From the NCBI GenBank assembly GCA_963575745.1, contig CAUYUJ010004527.1, forward strand, positions 1 to 64,000: a stretch of 64,000 nt of DNA, written 5' to 3'. Shown here one piece after another: positions 10,538 to 21,590 of the stretch; position 1 is the first letter of the stretch, and each line of letters opens with the position of its first letter. The notes beneath the pieces are model-generated. The model had not been told where the DNA came from. It did not search any database and saw only the letters and a program-made list of their open reading frames with translations. This DNA is from Prorocentrum cordatum (Eukaryota; Sar; Dinophyceae; Prorocentrales; Prorocentraceae). A program made the translations under genes and the position numbers.

Positions 10538-10582
10538 CGTCGTCGTTGTTGTTGTTGTTGTGGTTGTTGTTGTTGTTGTTGA
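10227..10582 (+). repeat. (TTG/TCG)n microsatellite, fourth TTG run of the array
   Basis: About 356 bp of TTG with TCG, GTG and GAT variants. It starts the next, truncated unit (GAACGTTACTAAACAG). Confidence 0.9.
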
Positions 10583-10995
10583 ACGTTACTAAACAGTTAT
10601 TATTGTTGGACCCCTTACTGGCGCCCTGGCGCTCTCGCCGAGGCGCCAACTGCATTTTTCATTGAACATGAGGCTCACTCTCAAGCGGCTCGGGGGGGGC
10701 GCCAAAACTGGCCCCCCAACAACAACGCTCCCGTTCGAGACTTGCTCCTCTTGCTCTTGCTCGCCGCCGAAAGCAGCCGTCTAAACAAAACTAGCGCTCC
10801 CGTTCGAGACGTCTTTCGTTTTACCTTGGACAGGCGCGCTGCTCTTTATCTCATCGGCGCCGCCCCCCAGCAACAACAACGCGTTCGCTCGAGACTTCCG
10901 CGCTTTTTTACTCAAGGCGGTGCTCTTGCTCGCCGCCGACAGCCCCCGTCCCGACAAAACCAGCGCTCCCGTTCGAGATTTCCTCCCTGTTTACG
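10583..10995 (+). repeat. Degenerate CTCCCGTTCGAGACTT minisatellite
   Basis: Irregular repeats of GCTCCCGTTCGAGACTT..TTTACT, related to the regular 41-bp array at 27850-28320. In both places the array directly follows a TTG-linked unit. Confidence 0.6.
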
Positions 10996-11009
10996 CTGGG
11001 CTGGCGCCC

Positions 11010-11420
11010 TTTTCTCCTCCTCCTCCTCCTCCTCCTCGTCGTCCTCGTCCTCCTCCTCCTCCTCCTCCTCCTCCTCCTCCTCCCTCGTCCCCCTTCCCTC
11101 CTCTTCCTCCTTTCCTCCCTCCTCCTCCTCCCTCCCCCCTTTTCCTCCCTCTCCTCCTTCTCCTCCTCCTCCTCCGCCTCCTCCTCCTTCCCCCCTCCTT
11201 CCTCTCCTCCTCCTCCTCCTCCTCCTTTTCCTCTTCTACTTCCTCTTTCCTCCTCCTTCTTCCCCCCTCCTCTTCCTCCTCTCCCTCCCTCCACCCCTTC
11301 CTCTTCTCCCTCCCCCCTCTTCCCTCTCGCTTCCTCCTCCCTCCCTTTCTCTCCCCTCCTCGCCCCTCGTGCCTCCGCCCTCCCCCCTCCCTCCTCCCTT
11401 CCCCTTCCGTCCTCCCTCGT
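11010..11420 (+). repeat. (TCC)n / polypyrimidine tract
   Basis: About 400 bp almost free of purines on the plus strand. All open frames here are low-complexity artefacts. Confidence 0.9.
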
Positions 11421-11816
11421 CGCTCCCGTAGGATATTTCTTCATCTTTTACTTAAGACTGGGGCCCTCGTTTCGGCATCGCCTCTGGGGAGCTTCCAAGA
11501 GTCCCTGTTGACCCTTAAGTATGGAATAGTCATATTTTTTGGGGGATCGTAGAGAACGCGGAGGAGGAGGAGGAGGAGAAGGAGGACGGATGACTTCCGG
11601 GGGCTCCAAGGATCGGGGGTCGAAGGATTGACTTCAGGGATTCCTTGAGAGGGTGTGGGGGGGCAGGTGGCGGATGCGAGCATGGGATCGGCAGCGCCTG
11701 GGGGCAGGATCTTTCAGGGTCACGCGCCGAGGCCGCAGGATGGTGGCGTGAAAGTTCGAACGCGGAGTAAGAGCCACCTCGTCCTCGGATGTGCTGGTAC
11801 TACAACTACTCCTCCT
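11421..11816. other. No gene recognised
   Basis: Mixed sequence with a GAG run at 11559-11575. Nothing recognisable beyond that. Confidence 0.4.
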
Positions 11817-11925
11817 TCCTCCCCCTCCTCCTCCTCCTCCTCCTCCTCCATCCTCTCCTCCTCCTCTCCCTCTTCCTCTCTTTCATTCTCCCTCCCCTCC
11901 TCGTCCTCTTTCTCCTCCGAGATGC
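11817..11925 (+). repeat. (TCC)n tract
   Basis: Imperfect TCC/CTC repeat. Confidence 0.85.
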
Positions 11926-12138
11926 GGGGCGCGCGCAAGGCGAATGCGATGGCCATGTGCCGTCCGAGCTGTGGGCGTTGAAGTTCCTCGGGAGAGGTGG
12001 TGGCAATGCTTTCTTGGGCGGGATATCTGGGCAAGGGAATATCGGACCCCGCGCGCCCAACGAATCCCCCGTGATGGGGTGTGGTATCCAGAAGGATGCA
12101 TGTGACATGTGGAAGCATGGCGCGTTATGGTAAACTGA

Positions 12139-12230
12139 TTGTCGTTGTTGTGGTTGCTGCTGCTTGTTGTTGTAATTGTTGTTGTTTTTGGTCATGTTGT
12201 TGTTGTTGTTGTTGTGGTGGTTGTTGTTGT

Positions 12231-12261
<31 letters not shown>

Positions 12262-12296
12262 GTCGTCGTCGTCGTCGTCGTCGTTGTTGTCGTTGC

Positions 12297-12339
<43 letters not shown>

Positions 12340-12340
12340 C
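12139..12340 (+). repeat. (TTG)n with an internal (CGT)n run
   Basis: TTG repeat interrupted by CGTCGTCGT at 12260-12285. It is not followed by the GAACATTATTA body seen at the other TTG runs. Confidence 0.85.
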
Positions 12341-13000
12341 CCAACCCCCCCACCCCAGACATAATAGGGGGGCCCAAGGGAAACGGGCCCTCAGGTTGCT
12401 CACGGCTTTCGACCTCTGGGCAGGGTGCTGGGGGGCTCGGGACGGACGTGCAAGGGGGGGGAGTTGGGAAAATCATCCGATCGCAAACATGGATCAAAGA
12501 GCGCGGATAACTGACGGGTCCCGATTCTATTGGAAATCGCGGATTTCCGCCGCCGAGCGAATGGACTTGGCGACCGCGACCGCGCGCCACATCCATGGAT
12601 CGCTCATCCATGTTTGCGCGCCCCAGACAATGGGGGGGGCAGTTGGGAAAAGGCCGGGGGGGGGGTACGAAGTCAGCTGCGTGCAGCTGGTTGCGGCTCC
12701 ACCGCTACGCAATCTCCTCGGCATACGACTGCCTCCGGCGACCAGAGGCGCCGGACAAAGCAGCTGCATGCAGCCGATTCGCCAACCGCCAACCCCCCCT
12801 TTGTTATCCCCAGTTTCGTCCGCCTTGCGGAAGGGAAACCGGGGTGCTGAGGGAAGGGCGGAAATCACAGGGGCAGGCAGGGTGGTCGGCGTAGTCTGTA
12901 CAGGTAGGGTTCAATTCGGTGCGCACGAATTGATTGGATTTGGGAGTATTGCTTGCCACCAAAGTGTGGGCGTGAAGTGGCCACACGATGGACATATGAA
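12341..13000. repeat. Inverted repeats, no gene
   Basis: CGCAAACATGGAT..AGAGCG at 12482-12503 pairs with 12601-12618. GGGGGAGTTGGGAAAA-type blocks lie at 12456 and 12633. CAGCTGCxTGCAGC pairs occur at 12673 and 12759. These look like remnants of foldback elements. Confidence 0.5.
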
Positions 13001-13119
13001 CCGTCTTGGTACTTGTCGAGTCCCGAACGCTATGCGCCAGTATCGTCATGGTGCCTCGGGAGGAACTCGGTTTAAATTGGCCACGGCAGCGTCGCCTTGT
13101 ATGCAGACGGTTGCCACGT

Positions 13120-13283
13120 GCAGACGTTCGATCTGTCATTGCAGATGCTTGCGAGCTCGAAGACCTCGGCATCGCGACCACCCTCCGTGGCGACTGCACG
13201 TTAACGTTCTCTGCGCCCGCTTCCATCTCAAATGCCTGGCGGCGCGCACGAGGTGGCGGAGAGGTGCGAGTGGGGTGGCTTCT
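13120..13283 (+). CDS. Possible coding fragment
   Basis: The plus frame reads RSVIADACELEDLGIATTLR then GDCTLTFSAPASISNAWRRA. Its codon use is more gene-like than the flanks and there is no stop. It has no recognisable domain, start or splice sites, and could be an isolated exon or a gene remnant. The opposite strand also stays open here, which lowers confidence. Confidence 0.25.
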
Positions 13284-13499
13284 CTCAAAAAGCGGGGAGG
13301 TCCTTAAAGGGTTGGGGGTCTCCTCAGACAGGCCCGGGAACTTCTGAGAAGGCCTCTTGTCGGACGGGCGCCGGTCGGGTGTGACCGGAGTTGGGGCTGA
13401 AGAGCTGGGGCCTAGAGGGGCCCTTTTCCCGCACCCCCCAATGTATGTCGCCCCCCATTGCCACCCGCACGACTTTGGAGGCCACGGTGGCCTCTAAAG

Positions 13500-13960
13500 A
13501 AGCCCCGTGGCCTGTGAGCCTTCTCGGAGGCCCTGCACGCGGCCTTCCCCCACACCTCCTGACGATTCGATGTTGTGCCCGCAGAGCGGGAGTCACGGCG
13601 GGCCCCCAAGAGCTTATCCGCCGTTTTTACAACCATTGGGCGTTAGGGATATTGCCTCGACGTTGGTCGGTACCAATCGGGGCCATGTTGGCGTTTCGTG
13701 GGAGGTCGGGCAGCCTCTTGGGTGTCCCAGGGGAGTATGAGACAGAACATGCATGAGGGGTGTGCAGAATTAAGGCTTTCGTGGCCTGCGAGGGCAGATC
13801 ACTGGTCTGTTTTGCGTCCCAGCGTAGTGTCCGGCAGGGAATGTGCAAGTGGTGCGCTGCGACGAGCGTTTCGTAGCCCTCGGGGCGCGGATCGCACTTA
13901 CCTGTACGTGGCCCGCGAGCTGCGATGCAGCCCTGCCCAGCGGAGTGCGCGAAGCCCCTC
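13500..13960 (+). repeat. Dispersed repeat with GCGGGAGTCACGGC and GTCGGTACCAATC, copy 1
   Basis: The ordered blocks CCCGCAGAGCGGGAGTCACG, ATTGCCTCGACG and GTCGGTACCAATC recur at 14280-14385. They recur partly at 16145-16240 and 16465-16485. No coding frame is conserved. Confidence 0.65.
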
Positions 13961-14005
13961 TTAGCATGCTTTGCGCATGCCATCTCGTCGTCCTTCATTT
14001 TCGCA
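13961..14005 (+). repeat. TTAGCATGCxTTxCGCATGCC hairpin block, copy 1
   Basis: The short hairpin GCATG..CATGC lies within a block that recurs at 15833-15878. Each copy sits upstream of a GCGGGAGTC repeat. Confidence 0.55.
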
Positions 14006-14202
14006 GGTCTAGAGGCTGACACCAACACCAAGATCGGCGGTGTGCCTCCACCGAGGGAAGAAGATCCCGATCTCGGTGATGGTGGTAATATTCTGGCTTC
14101 CAAGGTGGCCGAACTATTACCACCAACACCGAAATCTAGGATCGTCGTCCTCCTGTGGAGGCACCCCCCTGTGTTGGTGTTGGTGCCCATCTCCAGGCCT
14201 CC
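14006..14202. mobile_element. ~197-bp foldback element
   Basis: Nearly the whole length folds on itself. GACACCAACACCAA.. near 14018 pairs with ..TTGGTGTTGGTGCC near 14187, GTGTGCCTCCAC pairs with GTGGAGGCACCC, and GATGGTGGTAATA pairs with TATTACCACCAAC. The loop is only a few bases near 14109. Overall identity between arms is about 75% by eye. It has no coding capacity. Confidence 0.8.
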
Positions 14203-14259
14203 AACATTTCATCATTCTCTCATCATCCTCTCTTGAAGCCTACCACCGCGAGGGCCCGC

Positions 14260-14520
14260 ATGAGGCCCGCCGAATCGAGCCCGCAGAGCGGGAGTCACGG
14301 CCGACCCGCCGGGGGAAGCTTGAAGACAGATTGTGCAATCCGTGGATGTGAGGGATACTGCCTCGACGAGGGTCGGTACCAATCGTTGCAATGCTTCTTG
14401 GGGCCATGTTGGCGTTCCGTGGGGGCTCGGACGGTCTCTAGTGTGTCCGTGGGTGTCGAAGTGCTTGAGGGGTGCGCCGAATTTTAGCTCCCCCGAGCCT
14501 TCTGAGGGGTCAGTTGAGAG
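14260..14520 (+). repeat. Dispersed repeat with GCGGGAGTCACGGC and GTCGGTACCAATC, copy 2
   Basis: Same block order as at 13580-13700, including TTGGGGCCATGTTGGCGTT downstream in both. Confidence 0.65.
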
Positions 14521-14559
14521 CGTGAGGGGTGTGTCGAATTGAGCCCTTCATGGCCCTCG

Positions 14560-14700
14560 GTGCGCTGATCACTCGTTGTCGAGGATGCCACGAGCGAAGC
14601 AGCAGTTTTGAGATTCAGAGGCCCCCGCGAAGCCGACTTGTCGAGGATTTCCCGAGCAAAGCTGCCATTTGAGGCCATGGGGGCACGTTCACTCGTATTG
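14560..14700 (+). repeat. ~60-bp units with TTGTCGAGGATxxCxCGAGCxAA
   Basis: Two units. Related units lie at 16600-16790. The core resembles the 63-bp repeat core GAGGATGTCTCAGGCGAAAC at 30-35 kb. Confidence 0.5.
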
Positions 14701-14819
14701 GGAAGGCCTTACGGCCAGTGCCGCCGACCCTGAAGAGGAACGACGACCACGACGGAGGCGTCGGCGTCGGCGGCGACGTTGACGTGGGGCAGAGTCCTCA
14801 GTGGTGCTTCGTGGGGCCT

Positions 14820-15330
14820 CATCGGAGCGCGTTCGTAGGCCTCTGGGGGGCAGTATCGAGGCCTGTCGGGAGCATCTTGGGGGCCTCTTGGGAGCCTCTT
14901 GGGGGTCCCTTCGGGCTTCCTGGGGGCCTCTTGGGGTTGGGGCCTCGTGGATGCCTCTTGTGGGCCTCTTGAGGCCTCCTGGGAGCCTCTGGGGGCGGAG
15001 GGCTCGAAATGTTCGTTCGGGCTCTCGTGTGGAGGTGTCTAGTGCTGTCTTGGGGCGCTCTTGGGTTGTTTTGGGGCCGTCTTTGGAATCCTCTTGGGGG
15101 CCACTTGTGCCGATCTGGGTGGCATCTTGGGCCGTCTTTGGGCGTCGGGAAGCCAAAAAGGCGAGAACGCCAGAGTCTTGCAAAACCCATTGAGAAAATC
15201 TTATGTGTCAGGAGGCCATCTTTGGCGTCTTGGACCGACTGTTCGGCGATCCAGGGCCTGGACCGTTTCGGGGGCCTCTTGGGCAGCCATGGAGGTCTTT
15301 GGGCAGGACCTCCCCCGGGACCCCTCCCCA
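14820..15330 (+). repeat. GGCCTCTTGG-type decamer minisatellite, array 1
   Basis: Irregular repetition of GGGGCCTCTTGG/GGGAGCCTCTTGG. The same motif occurs at 16960-17560, and in reverse (CCAAGAGGCCCC) at 50400-51140. The CCTCCTGGGG arrays at 31-34 kb are similar. Long translations here are repeats of SWGPLGGLLG and are not called. Confidence 0.75.
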
Positions 15331-15528
15331 GGACCCTCCCAGGACGCCCTCCGGGATCCCCCCCCTGGGGGGGAAGGGATCAAAGGGAAGGGGATTCCCT
15401 TCAACTCAACTACGACGTTGCTTAATGAATTTCCCTTTGGTTTCGCTGTGGCTGGTTCGCTTGGGGACGGGGGCCCAGCGAAAAGAGGGGGGGAGCGCGC
15501 CGCGCCCAGGGAAACGGGGAACGAACGT

Positions 15529-15563
<35 letters not shown>

Positions 15564-15957
15564 GTCAAACAGAGCAGCGTTTACCACACGCCGACAGGGT
15601 CGGCGGATTGTTACGTGTCCCGGGAGAATGGGCCGTCGGGATGCGCGAGGCCGCGTCGCGGCCCTGTCGAAACCCCGAGGGCTCAGATCATTCGTACTGT
15701 ATGCGCCCCAGGAGCCGTCACGCAAATGGGCCCAGCCCCTGGAGCACACGTCATTCCTATTCCTGCGTGGCCCATGAGACTTGATCAACACATTTGCCCC
15801 ATCGAGACATCATCGGCCAGCGGCATGGGCGAAGACCCTCTTAGCATGCCTTACGCATGCCATCTCATGTCCTCCATGCCCCCCCTTGCGGGGCTCCTCT
15901 GTCTTTGCTCCTGTTGGTAAGGCCTTGCAGCGGGTGCCGCCGGCCCTGAAGGGGGAC
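15331..15957. other. No gene recognised; short GAC run and hairpin block copy 2
   Basis: (GAC)n lies at 15530-15563. Block copy 2 of TTAGCATGC..CGCATGCC lies at 15833-15878. Nothing coding is supported. Confidence 0.4.
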
Positions 15958-16009
15958 GGCGACGCCGACGAAAACGACGACGCCGACGAAAACGACGACG
16001 ACGACGAAA

Positions 16010-16080
<71 letters not shown>
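15958..16080 (+). repeat. (GAC)n microsatellite
   Basis: GAC repeat with GAAAAC interruptions at its start. Confidence 0.9.
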
Positions 16081-16099
16081 TATCTCGTCATCTACTCTC

Positions 16100-16820
16100 T
16101 GAGCTTCCAGCACGGCCAGGGCCCGCAGGGGGCCCGCCGAATGGAGCCCGCAGAGCGGGAGTCCCAGCGGGCCCCCCAGGGGAACGCTTGCACTCAGATT
16201 TTGCAGCCGGTGGGTGCGAGGTATAGCCTCGACGAGGGTTCGCAGGCGATGTTTCTCCCCCAATCCCCGAGTTTCGCCCGAAAAGTCTGGCCGCTCAGAA
16301 GAATGGGAAAACCCTGGGATACACCCCAAGGGGGCTATTCGGACGCACCCCTGTCGAGGATGGGCACCCCCCCATCGTATATCCCAGGGTTAGGCCCCAA
16401 ATTTCTGGTCCATTCGGAAACCCCACGAAGCCTGGGATAGGGGTCGACATATCCCCTGTTATCGACGAGGGTCGGTACCAATCCTTGCGGCGTCTCTGTG
16501 GTGCGTAGTTGCGGCCCTTGGGGATTAGGCGGTCTCTGAGGCCAGCTGACGGTATGTCGGGGTCCACGTGGGTCACGACGTGCGCATCCGTGCAAGTTCA
16601 AAGCGCCTTCCGAGGCAGACTGTCGAGGATGTCTCGAGCGAAACGGTCATTATTGAGACTCGGACTCCCCTCCGAGGCTTGTTTGCTGAACATGTCCCCA
16701 GGAAAATTGCTTCTCTTGAGTCAGAATCCCCTCCGAAACCGAGTTGTCGATGATGTCACGCGAAACGGCTGTTTTTTGAGATTCTGGTGCTTTCTGTTGG
16801 AGTGCCCGTGGCGAGCGAGA
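16100..16820 (+). repeat. Mixed dispersed repeats
   Basis: Contains a partial GCGGGAGTC copy (16145-16240), a second GTCGGTACCAATC site (16472), the CTGGGATA direct repeats around 16313 and 16430, and two ~60-bp GTCGAGGATGTCxC units (16615-16790). A GAG run follows at 16829-16878. Confidence 0.5.
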
Positions 16821-16959
16821 ATGAGAATGAGGAGGAGGAGGAGGTGGAGGAGGAGGAGAAGGAGGAGGAGGAGGAGGAGTAATATGAGGCCCATCGATGA
16901 CTTGTCGAGGCGTTGCGTTCTTGGGGCCAAACTGAGGCGTTGACAAGACGCCTCCTTGA

Positions 16960-17560
16960 GAGGCTTCCTGGGATCTCTTGGGAGGCATTTCGATGGAGCC
17001 TCTTGGCGGCATGTTTGGGACCTCCTGGGGCCTCTTGGGGCCATCTTGAGGCCGTCTTTTGGGCCTCCAGGGGCCTCTCGGTGTCTCTTGGGCGTCTGCT
17101 GGCGGTCACGGGGGCAACCTTCCTGTGAAGGGTTCGACATGACAGGTCGGATTCCCATTCTTGGGGCCTGGGGGCCTCCGCGACACTCTTGGGAGGCCTC
17201 CTGTGCCGTTTGAGGCCTTCTTGGGCGGTCTTGGGGCCGTCCTGGGGGCCGCTTGGGCTGAGTTCGGGCGATCTTGGGTGTGGGCTGTTGGAAGCCCGAA
17301 GCAAGATCCTTCAAGCACCTACGACAAATCATGGAGGTTTGCCTCTTGGAGCCCTCTCGGGTTCCTCTTGGAGCCCTCTCAGGCCGCTGTGGAGCGCCTC
17401 TGAGGCTGTCTTGAAGCCAGTCTGGGCCGCTTTGGAGCACCCTTGGCCCGAGGCCGTGGGGCCATGCCACCTGCATGGCGCCTCCTTGGGGCACTCCTGG
17501 GGCGCCTCAGGGCCTCCAGGGCCGCGCCCAGGAGCTCTGGCAGCTCCGACCCAGCGCCTG
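16960..17560 (+). repeat. GGCCTCTTGG-type decamer minisatellite, array 2
   Basis: Same motif family and strand as array 1, more degenerate. Confidence 0.65.
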
Positions 17561-17925
17561 CCGGGGTGCTGCCGGACCGAGGCAGAAAAGCTCGAGGCCG
17601 GTTTTCGGGGAGGGTGCCCTCTGATGTTCTTCGTGCTTGTGGGATGCTCTTGTGCACCCTGGGGGAGGGCACCCTCGAATGTTCTTCGGTGTGGCCGGCG
17701 GAGGGCCGCATCCTCTCTCGAAGGACGTGCTTCTGCCCCTGGCCTGGCCGTATCCACCCCGGGAGGCCCCCAGGAGCCGCCACGCGCGCGCGCGGGCCAG
17801 CAGCACGCCGAGCCTGTTGCCCGAGGCTTTGGCGCGCCCCTGGCCCGCTCTGGGCTGGCGAGCTTTTTGGGCCTCGGTGCTCCAGGCCTCTCGACCCTCT
17901 CCCTTGGGACCGGCTTCTCGTCCCG
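17561..17925. other. No gene recognised; GGGAGGGxxCCCT direct repeat
   Basis: The segments GGGAGGGTGCCCTC..TGTTCTTCG (17607) and GGGAGGGCACCCTC..TGTTCTTCG (17661) are duplicated about 54 bp apart. No supported coding frame. Confidence 0.35.
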
Positions 17926-18000
17926 AGGGTCTGGGACGTCAGTGACGTCCCAGACCCTGGGACTGTCAAGAGCATGACTCACGCTCCTGACAGTCCCAGG
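17926..18000. repeat. Two adjacent perfect inverted repeats
   Basis: Arms 17926-17941 and 17943-17958 pair perfectly (16 bp, one-base loop) around GACGTCAGTGACGTC. Arms 17956-17968 and 17988-18000 (CCTGGGACTGTCA) pair perfectly over 13 bp. Together they can form a double cruciform. Confidence 0.85.
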
Positions 18001-18199
18001 GTCCGAGACTGGCCTCTGGAGGCCGACGGTGCGGAACATCGGGGGCAGCGAGCGCTCGGCATCGCTTGGACGTGCATTTTTTTTTTTGTCGGAGAAGACC
18101 CGTGAGGATCATCCTGCGAAAAGAGCACGAGCGAAACGGAAACGTGCACGGGGAATGGACGTCCGAGCTATGCCAAGAGAGGGGGGGGGATTGGCACAG

Positions 18200-18370
18200 G
18201 GGGGATGCACCGACCTCGAGTGGTGGATGCATCGACGATGCATCGACCTCGAATGGTTGATATCAGGGTGGTATATCGACGATGCAGAGACGATGCATGG
18301 GGCGGTCTGCATCGACGACGTATCCACGATGCACGGGAGATGTGTCGGCCATCCGAAGTCGATGCATCCC
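18200..18370. repeat. GATGCATCGACG word cluster
   Basis: CGATGCATCGAC and variants repeat irregularly. Compare 5985-6262. Confidence 0.5.
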
Positions 18371-18606
18371 CACCTTATGCCTATGCCCCTCTGTCGTCGC
18401 CCCTCAAGGAAAGCCGCAGGCTCGTTGCCCTCGAGCCTCTGGAGGTCTGGTTCAAGGGAGGAAAAACCACCCAGACCAGGCAACAGGCGTTTATGAAACG
18501 GCCGTGGGCGTTTACTAAACAGCCCTGCCCTGTTTGAGTCCTCCTCTGGGTGCGTTTACTTGACGGCTTCGCGTGTCGGGGCGGTTATCATCGGGGTGGA
18601 TTTTCT

Positions 18607-18713
18607 GCCCACTAGCTGGTGGCCCCTCGCGCCGCCCCTTCCCCCCAGTGCGCGCCGCCAGCGTGCACTCGCTCGCTCGAGGGGCTGGAGATCAGCACAG
18701 CCTCGGCGGGTGA
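18607..18713 (-). CDS. Tentative terminal exon, possibly of the chaperonin gene
   Basis: On the minus strand, after an AG at about 18714, the frame reads SPAEAVLISSPSSERVHAGG and ends at a TAG (18607-18609). Chaperonin-60 proteins have TxEAVI-like residues shortly before a variable C-terminus (known of the family), so this would fit the last exon of the minus-strand chaperonin gene. The match is short, the preceding segment of the protein was not found, and the plus strand is also open. This is a hypothesis only. Confidence 0.2.
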
Positions 18714-18879
18714 TCTGCCGCATGGGCCGCGCGCGCGGCCGAGGCTCAGAGCCGCTCAACCGCAGCGGGCGCCTCCCCGACAATACCACCCTCCCGACCT
18801 CCTGACAGCAGGAGCGGAGAGTTCGCACGAGCAATCTTATCAGCACGAGGCGTCTGCGCGCTGGCGCCTGGCTTTATCC

Positions 18880-19429
18880 TCCCTCTCCTCCTCATCTTCC
18901 TCCTCCTCCTCCTCCTCCTCTTTCTTCCTGTTGATGATGTCCCACGGCTGCGTTTCCTTTTTCTCCTTTTCTCCCATCTCTTCTGGCGGGGCGATCCTCG
19001 GCGCTACAGGGCGCCCAGGGCGGCGGGCGAGGATGGCCATCGTGCATGGCAGTGCCCCCTCTTTCTCTTGGTACTATGCTTCTGATTCGTATCATTATTT
19101 CCTCACTTCTTATTATCAGGATTCGTTTTGTTCTTCTTATTTCTCTCCCACTTCATCCTACGTCTTCTGGGTGTTACTTATAGACCCCTTCGTAGCTTTG
19201 TCTATTGATTACTCGTACCATCAGCATGTTTGTTCCCCACATGCTTACCTAGTTCCCCACATGTTTCGTGGCGTTATGGTGTTCTTCCCTGCCGCGTCCC
19301 ACCCGCGACGCTCATTCACTCACTCACCTCCTTCTTCCCTTCTTCCCTCTTCTCCTTTCCTCACCCACACGCGTCGCACCCGCGGCTCTCACCTCGCCTC
19401 CCTCCCTGCCTCCTTTCCTTCTCAAGCAG
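18880..19429. other. Pyrimidine-rich sequence, no gene
   Basis: TCC run at 18884-18920. TTCCCCACATGTTTCGTGG..TTCTTCCCTGCCGCG at 19255-19300 is the first of several copies (22244, 22580, partial at 24001). Confidence 0.45.
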
Positions 19430-19553
19430 CACAGCATAACACAGCGCAGCGCATCACAGCACAGCACAGCACAACCTAGCAAAGCTCAGCACAGCACACA
19501 GCTGCACATCACAGCACAGCGCAGCACAGCACGGCGCAGCACAGCACGGCTGA
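19430..19553 (+). repeat. (AGCAC)n pentamer repeat, array 1
   Basis: CAGCA/CAGCG pentamers. A second array is at 22316-22570. Both lie at edges of the modular satellite. Confidence 0.85.
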
Positions 19554-21590
19554 GGTGGGGTCTCCGAGCGCGGCGTCTATGCGGGCCACGGCGCAGGGCG
19601 TGGCAGGTGTGGCACTTTCTCGATCTCGTAGGGTGTGCGCTGGGGGTGGTCTCCGAGCGCGGCGTCTATGCGGGCCATGGCGCAGGCCGTGGCAGGTGTG
19701 GCACTTTCTCGATCCCGTAGGGGGTGCGCAGGGGGGGTCTCCGAGCGCGGCGTCTATGCGGGCCATGGCGCAGGGCGTGGCAGGTGTGGCACTTTCTCGA
19801 CCTCGTAGGGGGGCGCAGGGGGTGGTCTCCGAGCGCGGCGTCTATGCGGGTCATGGCGCAGGGCGTGGCAGGTGTGGCACGTTCTCGACCTCGTATGGGG
19901 GTGCGCAGGGGTGGTCTCCGAGCGCGGCGTCTATGCGGGCCATAGCGCAGGGCGTGGCAGGTGTGGCACTTTCTCGACCTCGTAGGGGGGTGCGCAGGGG
20001 GTGGTCTCCGAGCGCGGCGTCTATGCGGGCCATGGCGCAGGGCGTGGCAGGTGTGGCACTTTCTCGACCTCGTAGGGGGTGCGCAGGGGGTGGTCTCCGA
20101 GCGCGGCGTCTATGCGGGCCATGGCGCAGGGCGTGGCAGGTGTGGCACTTTCTCGACCTCGTAGGGGGTGCGCAGGGGGTGGTCTCCGAGCGCGGCGTCT
20201 ATGCGGGCCATGGCGCAGGGCGTGGCAGGTGTGGCACTTTCCTCACCCGTAGGGGGTGCGCAGGGGGTGGTCTCCGAGCGCGGCGTCTATGCGGGCCATG
20301 GCGCAGGGCGTGGCAGGTGTGGCACTTTCCTCGGTAGGGGGTGCGCAGGGGGTGGTCTCCGAGCGCGGCGTCTATGCGGGCCATGGCGCAGGGCGTGGCA
20401 GGTGTGGCACTTTCCTCACCCTGTAGGGGGTGCGCAGGGGGTGGTCTCCGAGCGCGGCGTCGATGCGGGCCATGGCGCTGGGCGTGGCAGGTGTGGCACT
20501 TTCCTCACCCCGTAGGGGGTGCGCAGGGGGTGGTCTCCGAGCGCGGCGTCTATGCGGGCCATGGCGCAGGGCGTGGCAGGCGTGGCACTTTTCTCGACCT
20601 CGTAGGGGGTGCGCAAGGGGTGGTCTCCGAGCGCGCCGTCTATGCGGGCCATGGCGCTGGGCGTGGCAGGCGTGGCATTTTCTCGACCTCGTATCGGGGT
20701 GCGCAGGGGGTGGTCTCCGAGCGCGGCGTCCATGCGGGCCATGGCGCAGGGCGTGGCAGGTGTGGCACTTTCCTCGCCCCGTAGGGGGTGCGCAGGGGGT
20801 GGTCTCCGAGCGCGGCGTCTATGCGGGCCATGGCGCAGGGCGTGGCAGGTGTGGCACTTTCCTCACCCCGTAGGGGGTGCGCAGGGGGTGGTCTCCGAGC
20901 GCGGCGTCTATGCGGGCCATGGCGCAGGGCGTGGCAGGTGTGGCACTTCTCGACCTCGTAGGGGGTGCGCTGGGGGTGGTCTCCGAGCGCGGCGTCTATG
21001 CGGGCCATGGCGCAGGGCGTGGCAGGTGTGGCACTTTCTCGACCTCGTAGGGGGTGCGCAGGGGGTGGTCTCCGAGCGCGGCGTCTATGCGGGCCATGGC
21101 GCAGGGCGTGGCAGTGTGGCACTTTCTCGGTAGGGGGTGCGCAGGGGGTGGTCTCCGAGCGCGGCGTCTATGCGGGGCGCATGGCGCAGGGCGTGGCATG
21201 GCGCAGGGCGTGGCAAGCGTGGCACTTTCTCGATCTCGTAGGGGGTGCGCAGGGGGTGGTCTCCGAGCGCGGCGTTTGTGCGGGCCATGGCGCAGGGCGT
21301 GGCAGGTGTGGCACTTTCTCGACCTCGTAGGGGGTGCGAGGGGGTGGTCTCCGAGCGCGGCGTCTATGCGGGCCATGGCGCAGGGCGTGGCAGGTGTGGC
21401 ACGTTCCTCACCCCGTAGGGGGTGCGTAGGGGGTGGTCTCCGAGCGCTGCGTCTATGCGGGCCATGGCGCAGGGCGTGGCAGGTGTGGCACTTTCCTCGC
21501 CCCGTAGGGGGTGCGCAGGGGGTGGTCTCCGAGCGCGGCGTCTATGCGGGCCATGGCGCAGGGCATGCCAGGCACGGCGTATTCTCGACA
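19554..21590 (+). repeat. Modular satellite, type A block (about 23 units)
   Basis: Units of about 88-91 bp: constant core (GCGTGGCAGGTGTGGCACTT, TCTCGACC..AGGGGGTGCGCAGGGGGTGGTCTC) plus linker CGAGCGCGGCGTCTATGCGG. Neighbouring units are almost identical. Confidence 0.95.

Noticed and set aside
12804-13226. Minus-strand frame MEAGAENVNV..RRVV as the missing chaperonin segment
   Set aside because: The resemblance to EAGIIDPTKVV is weak and the plus strand has better codon use here.
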